Below are positions 7,282 through 12,675 of a stretch of DNA of 12,675 nt, one piece after another. How positions within the stretch are numbered: the stretch's first letter is position 1; each line of letters begins with the position of its first letter. The notes beneath the pieces were generated by a model. It was not told where the DNA came from. It was given only the letters and a program-made list of their open reading frames with translations, and ran no database searches. The stretch comes from Myxococcales bacterium. GTDB taxonomy: Bacteria; Myxococcota_A; UBA9160; SMWR01. The stretch is from positions 1 to 12,675 of the forward strand of contig JACZVU010000069.1 of the NCBI GenBank assembly GCA_022572485.1. The letters run 5' to 3'. The position numbers and the translations under genes are program-made.

Positions 7282-9113
7282 AATGGCCTCTCGCGCGAGT
7301 GCCGGAGCGCGGCAAGCGCGAACAGTCCCGCTACGCCCGCCACGAAGAGTGTCGGGCCGTCGGGCTCGGGGACGAATTGCAGATCGATCGGACCGTCGAG
7401 GCCCCCACTGCCACTCGCGACAAAAACTTCCACGAAGAAGCCGTCGACACCGTCGTAGCGCCGGATCGCGTCGTCGTCATAGCTCGTCACGAAGAGATCG
7501 CCAGCGGGCCCGAACGTCAGCGCCGTCGGGCCCGCGAGGCCGCCCGAACCGCTCGTCACGAAAGTCTGCACGAACACCCCCGTCATCGCATCGAACTCCC
7601 GCACCTCGTTTGGAAAGCGCGAGGCCACGTAGAGCCCGCCGTCGTGAATCGCGAGCCCCCAAGGGTCGACAGCCCCTCCACCATTTCCGGTGGAGTCGAC
7701 GAACACTCCGAGGAACGCGCCGCTGCTGCCATCGTATTCGAGGATCTCGCCCGTGAAACCGCTCGCGACCAGCAGATTTCCGCTCGGAGCGAACACGAGA
7801 CCCCGCGGGTTGCTGAGACCACCCGAGCCACCGGGCACGAAGAAGCCCAGCGGATCTCCCGTGACTCCGTCGAAGCGGAAGATCCCCTGCGACGACGGGC
7901 AGGAGATGTAGAGGTTGCTGTCCGCGCCGACGATCTGATCGAACGGCGCCGCAAGCGACGTCGGACACGCGTCGAAGAAGGTGCCGACAGCAGCGCCTCC
8001 CGCGCCGTCGTACTCCACGACGTCATTGTCGACGAGGCTTCCCACGAGCAGGTTTCCCGATGGCGTAACCGCCATGCCGCTGTCTGGCGGCGCCGAGAGT
8101 CCGCGCGCCGTGGTGCCCGTCGGGTTTCCCGACGGGTCGAAGTAGACCACCGCATTGCTCAGCGGGCTTACTGCCAGCAAGGTCGTACCGTCCCACACAA
8201 GATCCATCGCGTTGCCAAGCCCACCCGCGCCAGCCGCGACCAGCGGCGAGACCTCGAGGGTCGTCAGGTCCACTGCCACCACGTCGTTGGAGAACGAACC
8301 CGAGACGCTGAGCGTTCCGTCGGGAGCCAACGCGAGGCCGAAGGGCCCATCGACACCACCGCTCGGCGCGAGCAGCTCGCGTCGAAAGGACCACGATGAG
8401 CCGTCGAGCGTGTACTCGACGACGCGGTCGGCCCCCGTTTCAGCCACCACCATTTCCGTCGCGGAGCGAAACAGGATCGCGCCCGGAGAAACCAAACCGG
8501 AGATGACCGTGGTTCCGCCGCCTCCACCACCGCTGGTCGAAAAGCGCAGCACTTCTCCGTTGAGCGCATCGCTCAGGTAAATCTCAGAGCCGTTCACCGC
8601 GAGCGCGGTGAAGTTCGCCGCAGCGTCGCTGGCCAACGTCGAGACATTTCCCGACGAGATCGCGAGTTCCATCAGTGCATCGGTTCCGCTGCTCAGTGAA
8701 GTCTCCGCTGCGAGGAAATAGAGCGTGTCGCCCGTTGCGCCGAAGGCTGCGGAGCCGGGCGCAATCAGGCCGCTCGCCGCGGGCGGCGTGAGTACAGCGC
8801 CCGTCGCGGCCGTGTAACGCCAGATCTCGCCCGTCCCCGTGCTCGTCACGTAGAGCTCGCCCGTCGCCGTCCGCAGCGCCATTCCACCCGGATTCGAAAA
8901 ACCGTCGGTGATCGTTTCGATGAAGGTTTCGAGGAAGGATCCGTCGCTGCCGTCGTAGCGGAGCACCTTTGCGGTGAACTGACTCACCACGAATAGATCC
9001 TGGGCGAGGCCCGCCGAGGGGCAAGCGAGCGCAGCAGCGGCTGCCGCAGCAACAGCGGCTGCGCGGCCGACGACCCCGAAGGGCCCCTGTCTGTGCACGA
9101 ATCGGGGGGGCAT
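7278..9113 (-). CDS. Exported beta-propeller (NHL-like) repeat protein with PEP-CTERM-type sorting signal
   Basis: This 611-residue protein has a signal peptide (about 1-38, basic start, Ala-rich core, cleavage near GLAQ). The body is built of about twelve repeats of 43-48 residues, each carrying a LYVTS/LLVAS-type strand (near residues 40, 88, 131, 178, 221, 268, 312, 355, 401, 447, 494, 540). The best repeats also have RYDG or EYDG and a GSGGL..P..L.F.P.G element, as in NHL and related propellers. Twelve units would fit two six-bladed propellers. The C-terminus reads VPEP (581-584), then a hydrophobic segment (about 588-603), then RHSRERPL, the layout of a PEP-CTERM signal processed by exosortase. 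An exposed cell-surface or matrix protein is the likely role. No catalytic residues are evident, and ligand and partners are unknown. No exosortase gene lies in the window. Confidence 0.8.
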   Translation of the reverse strand: MPPRFVHRQGPFGVVGRAAAVAAAAAAALACPSAGLAQDLFVVSQFTAKVLRYDGSDGSFLETFIETITDGFSNPGGMALRTATGELYVTSTGTGEIWRYTAATGAVLTPPAASGLIAPGSAAFGATGDTLYFLAAETSLSSGTDALMELAISSGNVSTLASDAAANFTALAVNGSEIYLSDALNGEVLRFSTSGGGGGGTTVISGLVSPGAILFRSATEMVVAETGADRVVEYTLDGSSWSFRRELLAPSGGVDGPFGLALAPDGTLSVSGSFSNDVVAVDLTTLEVSPLVAAGAGGLGNAMDLVWDGTTLLAVSPLSNAVVYFDPSGNPTGTTARGLSAPPDSGMAVTPSGNLLVGSLVDNDVVEYDGAGGAAVGTFFDACPTSLAAPFDQIVGADSNLYISCPSSQGIFRFDGVTGDPLGFFVPGGSGGLSNPRGLVFAPSGNLLVASGFTGEILEYDGSSGAFLGVFVDSTGNGGGAVDPWGLAIHDGGLYVASRFPNEVREFDAMTGVFVQTFVTSGSGGLAGPTALTFGPAGDLFVTSYDDDAIRRYDGVDGFFVEVFVASGSGGLDGPIDLQFVPEPDGPTLFVAGVAGLFALAALRHSRERPL

Positions 9114-9357
9114 CTCCAGCTCCAGCGCCGAGGGTACTACGCGGAGCAGGCGAAATACACGCTCGATCTCGCCGAGGCGCCAGCTGTCAGCGACCCGGTG
9201 ATACCCCCGCTAGCAAAACAGCAGCGCGAAGATCGAGCGGCCGAACAGGGAACGGCTGCCGCACGATACTGCGTATGCGTTCCTGGCGCGGCTTCCGTTG
9301 CGTCCGACGATGGGCTGGCTTCGCCTGGATCGACTTACACTTCCGCCTTGGATGGAT
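9114..9357. other. Intergenic region between GST and propeller genes
   Basis: These 244 bp separate two minus-strand genes and should contain the propeller gene's promoter. I find no convincing promoter hexamers and no hairpin terminator for the GST gene. The GST-proximal end carries a degenerate 21-bp repeat. An open plus-strand frame crosses it (from 9093), but its translation looks non-coding. Confidence 0.5.
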
Positions 9358-9376
9358 TTACTTCGCCTGGACGCGC
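9319..9376. repeat. Degenerate 21-bp tandem repeat at the 3' end of the GST gene
   Basis: Two units of 21 bp (9319-9339 and 9340-9360) and a partial third (from 9361) each begin CTTC and share a CTTCGCCTGGAT-like core; an exact 11-bp match CTTCGCCTGGA occurs at 9319 and 9361. The third copy lies inside the coding sequence of the GST C-terminus (VQAK), while the other two lie beyond its stop codon. It may be a small tandem duplication that has since diverged. Confidence 0.55.
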
Positions 9377-9957
9377 GCGAAAGACGGCCGCCCGGTGCAT
9401 CGGCTCAGCCAGCGCGCCGCGTTCTCGAACTTCGAGATCTCGAATTTCGCGAAGTTGGCGGTCACGAGTGCTCCGGCGAGGTTCAGGTCGGCAATCGTGA
9501 AATCACCGCCGAGCAGGTATTCCCGATCCGAGAGGTGCGCGTCGAGCACGCCCAGCGGCCTTTCGAGCGCGGCTTCGGCTTTGGAAACAACCGCGGGATC
9601 TCGCTGGTCCTCGGGCAAGAACACCTTGTGCATCACCATCGGAATGAGGTGCGGCTCGAGCTCGGTCATGCCCCAGATCGTCCACTGGATCGCGCGCGCT
9701 TCGTCGTGTCGGTCGCTCGGGTAGAGTTTGCCTCCGTAGGTCTTGGCGAGATAGAGGTTGATGGCCATCGACTCGAAGAGCACGAGATCGCCATCCACGA
9801 GAGCTGGAATGCGGCCGTTGGGATTGATCGCGAGGTACTCGGGCGTCTTGCATTCCTCCAGAAACGAGGTCGGAATCAACTCGTAGTCGACACCTACCTC
9901 CTCGGCGGCCCAGATGGATCGAACAGCTCGTGAGACCGGAGTTCCGTAAAGCTTCAT
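9358..9957 (-). CDS. Glutathione S-transferase family protein
   Basis: This 199-residue protein is a full-length cytosolic GST. The N-terminal thioredoxin-like domain (1-75) opens MKLYGTPVSRAVRS, with Ser9 a candidate glutathione-activating residue, followed by NPNGRIPAL (45-53) containing the cis-Pro (Pro51) and by ESMAIN (62-67), whose Glu-Ser pair binds the gamma-glutamyl group. The all-helical C-terminal domain (about 85-199) carries the structural motif DFTIADLNLAGAL (152-164), with the N-capping box. GSTs conjugate glutathione to electrophiles or reduce peroxides. A ribosome site (AGAGGA) precedes the ATG at 9957. The neighbouring haloalkane dehalogenase suggests detoxification of halogenated or other reactive compounds, but the class and substrate cannot be fixed from sequence. 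Confidence 0.88.
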   Translation of the reverse strand: MKLYGTPVSRAVRSIWAAEEVGVDYELIPTSFLEECKTPEYLAINPNGRIPALVDGDLVLFESMAINLYLAKTYGGKLYPSDRHDEARAIQWTIWGMTELEPHLIPMVMHKVFLPEDQRDPAVVSKAEAALERPLGVLDAHLSDREYLLGGDFTIADLNLAGALVTANFAKFEISKFENAARWLSRCTGRPSFARVQAK

Positions 9958-10069
9958 CGGTGTCCTCTCAGTAGGCGCGGTCGAATCCGGGAGCGGACCG
10001 AGCGGAGCGCAGAAGATAGGCCGATCCGAAAGCCTTCGCGAAACAGTGGGCCCGGATCCAACCGCACCG

Positions 10070-10969
10070 TCAGAGCAGCCATTGGATCAGTTCGTCGGCG
10101 AGTTCTTCACCCGCGTCTTCTTGGATGAAATGGCCGGCATCGCGAATGATTTTGTGGGGCTGGCCGGCTGCACCTGGAATACGCGCCTGCAAGATTTTTT
10201 CGGCTCCGGCCATGATCGGATCCCCGTCGGCAAATAGTGTCAGAAACGGCCGCTCATAGTCGGCCAGCACTTTCCAGGCCGCCTGATTGTTCAGCGCTTC
10301 TTCAAGCGTTGGCTCGGTCGGTACCAGGATTGGAAAAACCCTCGCGCCAGCCTTATAGGATTCGTCCGGAAACGGGGCATCGTAGGCTGCGCGAACTTCA
10401 TCCGGAACGGGTCTGACACAGCCCTTGCGGATGATCGTCCCCACTGGAAATTCCGCAACGCGCTGAGAAAATTCGAGCCAGCGGAGCCAGGCTTTGGGCA
10501 TCGCACCTTTGCCCGTGGGCAGGAATGTATTCGCGGCACAGACCGAGGCAAACCGCTGCGGCTGGTCGGCGAGCAATCGAAGCCCGAGCAAACCACCCCA
10601 ATCCTGACCGAACAGATGGATGTCTCCGAGTTCCAACTGATCGAGCAGCGAACGCAGCCAGCTCAGGTGCTTCGCATAGCTGTAGTCGCTCTGTTCGGCG
10701 GGTTTGTCGGATCGACCGAAACCGATCAAGTCAGGTGCGATACACCGCATGCCGGCCGCCGCCAGCGGTGGAATCATTTTCCGGTAGAGATAGCTCCAGC
10801 TGGGTTCACCGTGCAGCAACAGCATCACCGGGCCGTTGCGAGGGCCGTGATCGACGAAGTGAATCCGCACGGAGCCATCGCTCGCGTCGCCGACGTTCAG
10901 GTAATTGGCCGCAAACGGGTACGCCGGCAATCCCTCGGTATCTTCTTCCGGTGTCCGAAGCAATCGCAT
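10070..10969 (-). CDS. dhmA: Haloalkane dehalogenase, subfamily I (DhlA/DhmA type)
   Basis: The enzyme hydrolyses carbon-halogen bonds of haloalkanes to give an alcohol and halide. Starting at the ATG at 10969 gives 299 residues, normal for the family, with an N-terminus (MRLLRTPEEDTEGLPAYPF) typical of it; the frame is open upstream to 11398, but that part has no family features. Aligned by eye to DhlA: HGEPSWSYLY (53-62) with the oxyanion-side Glu55, nucleophile Asp123 and halide-binding Trp124 in FGQDWGG, acid Asp250 in FADGDPI, base His280 in AGHFIQED, and a cap-domain Trp at 161 or 164 in WLRWLEFSQ as the second halide ligand. YDAPFPDESYKAGAR (196-210) is strongly family-like. The nucleophile, the acid on the DhlA-type strand and the cap Trp favour dehalogenase over epoxide hydrolase. 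It is divergent from the phosphotransferase gene; the physiological substrate is unknown. Confidence 0.88.
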   Translation of the reverse strand: MRLLRTPEEDTEGLPAYPFAANYLNVGDASDGSVRIHFVDHGPRNGPVMLLLHGEPSWSYLYRKMIPPLAAAGMRCIAPDLIGFGRSDKPAEQSDYSYAKHLSWLRSLLDQLELGDIHLFGQDWGGLLGLRLLADQPQRFASVCAANTFLPTGKGAMPKAWLRWLEFSQRVAEFPVGTIIRKGCVRPVPDEVRAAYDAPFPDESYKAGARVFPILVPTEPTLEEALNNQAAWKVLADYERPFLTLFADGDPIMAGAEKILQARIPGAAGQPHKIIRDAGHFIQEDAGEELADELIQWLL

Positions 10970-11173
10970 CGTCACCGCGCGAGCATAGCTCCGTGTCATT
11001 CGGCCCGCGATGACACGCAACGCGCTCAGCTGGCCGCTGCGGCCCGCAACCCAACAGCGACCATCGGCGGAGCCCATCGGATCGGGCAGCGTGATGCAGC
11101 ACAGCCGACTGGATTCCAACCCAGTTGCCATTGAATCGATCGAGTCGATACCCTGGGGTTTTCGGATTTCGAC
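10970..11173. other. Divergent intergenic region, dehalogenase / phosphotransferase
   Basis: These 204 bp separate divergent genes and should hold both promoters. An AT-poor sequence makes hexamer calls weak; the only candidate I would name is on the plus strand at 11125-11152. No strong ribosome site precedes either gene: the dehalogenase has only GGTG and the phosphotransferase only a GGGG run. Confidence 0.5.
11125..11152 (+). promoter_or_regulatory. Candidate sigma70-type promoter of the phosphotransferase gene
   Basis: TTGCCA (five of six matches to TTGACA) is followed after 16 nt by GATACC (three of six matches to TATAAT). It lies about 20 bp before the ATG at 11174, so the leader would be very short. 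The -10 match is weak and the call is tentative. Confidence 0.25.
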
Positions 11174-12232
11174 ATGATGCAGACATCTGAGCAGCTCACC
11201 GAAGTCCGCGAGGCACATCGCTTCGATGAGGCTGCGCTCGATCGGTATCTCGCGAAACACCTCGATGGGTACCGGGGACCACTGCGGGTGCGGCAGTTCG
11301 AGGGGGGACAATCGAACCCAACCTTCCTGCTGAACGCGGACAGTGGCGACTACGTGCTGCGGAAGAAGCCACCCGGCGTATTGTTGCCCCGCGCACACAT
11401 GGTCGAACGCGAGTACCGCATCCTCGCCGCGCTCGACGCGACCGACGTGCCCGTACCGAAAGTGCAGCTGCTCTGCGAGTCACCCGACACAATCGGCACG
11501 GCGTTTTTCGTGATGGACTACGTGCGCGGGCGATTGTTGCGCGATCCGACCTTGCCGGACATGAAACCCGCGGAGCGCCGAGCGGTTTACGAAGAGATCT
11601 TGCGCGTTCTGGCCAGCCTGCACGCAATCGACTTCGAGGCGATCGGCCTTGCCGACTACGGAAAACCGGGCAACTACTTCGGGCGCCAGGTTCGTCGCTG
11701 GAGCCAGCAATACCAAGCGTCGAAGACGCGAGAGATCGCGAGCATGGACCGCCTCATGCGATGGCTGCCGGAGAACATTCCCGATGACGACACGAACTGC
11801 ATCGTCCATGGCGACTATCGTCTCGACAACCTCGTGCTCGCCGACGACGAGGCGCGCGTGAGCGCGGTCCTCGACTGGGAACTCTCGACTCTCGGCCATC
11901 CGCTCGCAGATCTCGCACACGGCTGCGCTCAATATCACGTGCCCATGGCGAATCACCCGTCCCTCGCCGAGGCCGGCGGCGACAGCGGGATTCCGACCGA
12001 ACGCGAGTACGTCGAAGCCTACTGCCGCTACACGGGGCGCTCGGGCGTGCCGCATTGGAACTTCTATCTGGCCTTCTCGATCTTCCGCTACGCGTGCATC
12101 GCACAGGGCGTCTACAAGCGGGGACTGCAGGGCAACGCGAGTTCGCAACAGGCCGTGAGTCTCGGGAGCGTCGTCGAAATCGCGAGCGACAAGGCGTGGG
12201 AAATCGCCCAGAGGCCGGCGATCGATTCGTGA
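11174..12232 (+). CDS. APH-fold phosphotransferase, ACAD10/11- and LvaA-like (putative hydroxyacyl-CoA kinase)
   Basis: This 352-residue protein has the aminoglycoside-phosphotransferase (choline-kinase-like) fold. An N-lobe nucleotide loop is visible at about 41-54 (QFEGGQSNPTFLL) with the ATP-contacting Lys in VLRKKPPG (Lys64 or Lys65) and Glu80 in VEREYRIL. The catalytic loop is VHGDYRLDNLV (211-221, Asp214, Asn219), and the metal-binding loop LDWELSTLGHPLADL (233-247) carries Asp234. The GGQSNPT, LRKKPPG and LDWELSTLGHP patterns are those of the N-terminal kinase domain of ACAD10/ACAD11 rather than antibiotic-resistance kinases. It is followed in the same direction by an acyl-CoA dehydrogenase whose start resembles the other half of that fusion. 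Phosphorylation of a 4-hydroxyacyl-CoA is the inferred reaction. Two adjacent ATGs (11174, 11177) are possible starts; upstream ribosome signal is weak. Confidence 0.85.
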   Translation: MMQTSEQLTEVREAHRFDEAALDRYLAKHLDGYRGPLRVRQFEGGQSNPTFLLNADSGDYVLRKKPPGVLLPRAHMVEREYRILAALDATDVPVPKVQLLCESPDTIGTAFFVMDYVRGRLLRDPTLPDMKPAERRAVYEEILRVLASLHAIDFEAIGLADYGKPGNYFGRQVRRWSQQYQASKTREIASMDRLMRWLPENIPDDDTNCIVHGDYRLDNLVLADDEARVSAVLDWELSTLGHPLADLAHGCAQYHVPMANHPSLAEAGGDSGIPTEREYVEAYCRYTGRSGVPHWNFYLAFSIFRYACIAQGVYKRGLQGNASSQQAVSLGSVVEIASDKAWEIAQRPAIDS

Positions 12233-12298
12233 TTCATTTCGATTCGGCGACTCTGAACCGGCCCACATCGATGGTGTAGGCTATCAGGTCGCGACAGT

Positions 12299-12322
12299 GT
12301 TTTGACGAGCGCAAGTCAAAAC
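12299..12322. promoter_or_regulatory. 24-bp dyad operator candidate upstream of the acyl-CoA dehydrogenase
   Basis: The arms GTTTTGAC and GTCAAAAC are perfect inverted copies separated by 8 nt (GAGCGCAA), whose central GCGC continues the symmetry. The dyad ends just before the GGGAG ribosome site and 14 bp before the ATG. This size and position fit an operator for a dimeric repressor such as a TetR-family fatty-acid regulator; a stem-loop that affects translation is the alternative. There is no T-run, so an intrinsic terminator is unlikely. Confidence 0.6.
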
Positions 12323-12335
12323 GGGAGAAATTCCA

Positions 12336-12675
<340 letters not shown>

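Noticed and set aside
7299..8399. 366-codon plus-strand open frame opposite the propeller gene
   Set aside because: Highly charged Arg/Glu-rich translation without hydrophobic periodicity; the opposite strand has a clear repeat protein.
9093..9500. 135-codon plus-strand open frame over the GST-propeller gap
   Set aside because: No ribosome site or recognisable motif, and its second half is antisense to the GST coding region.
11174..12232. Aminoglycoside-resistance kinase
   Set aside because: Sequence motifs match the ACAD10/11-type phosphotransferases and the gene sits next to an acyl-CoA dehydrogenase, not resistance or mobile genes.

Overview
The window is GC-rich, densely packed bacterial DNA with intact genes and no RNA genes, CRISPR arrays or insertion sequences that I can see. 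The gene set is a TtpC-type TonB energy module, a protein with a PEP-CTERM-like sorting tail, a haloalkane dehalogenase and an APH-kinase/acyl-CoA dehydrogenase pair. Together with the base composition this suggests a Gram-negative, probably environmental bacterium of the delta-proteobacterial/Myxococcota/Binatota type or a gammaproteobacterium. Sequence alone does not settle the lineage.

Region 1 (123-5210, + strand) is a tight six-gene operon: DUF3450 coiled-coil protein, long ExbB with a periplasmic domain (TtpC-like), short ExbB, ExbD, TonB and a secreted TPR protein. Junctions overlap by 1 and 14 nt or are separated by 0-17 nt, so translation is probably coupled. The layout matches the TonB2/TtpC systems of Vibrio, which use proton-motive force to drive outer-membrane TonB-dependent receptors. 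No receptor or regulator is in the window, so the substrate is unknown.

Region 2 (5221-9113, - strand, convergent with region 1) holds three genes for exported or membrane proteins. In transcription order these are a 611-aa repeat protein with about twelve 46-residue beta-propeller-type repeats and a C-terminal PEP-CTERM-like signal, a membrane-anchored TPR protein that overlaps it by 4 nt (GTGA), and, after 153 bp, a secreted alpha/beta-hydrolase with six cysteines.

Region 3 (9358-10969, - strand) carries a glutathione S-transferase and a haloalkane dehalogenase of subfamily I, a possible detoxification pair. Region 4 (11174 to the window end, + strand, divergent from the dehalogenase) carries an APH-fold phosphotransferase followed by the start of an acyl-CoA dehydrogenase. 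Together these resemble the two halves of animal ACAD10/ACAD11 and the bacterial LvaA/LvaC enzymes, which points to 4-hydroxyacyl-CoA catabolism. A striking 24-bp dyad lies just upstream of the dehydrogenase.
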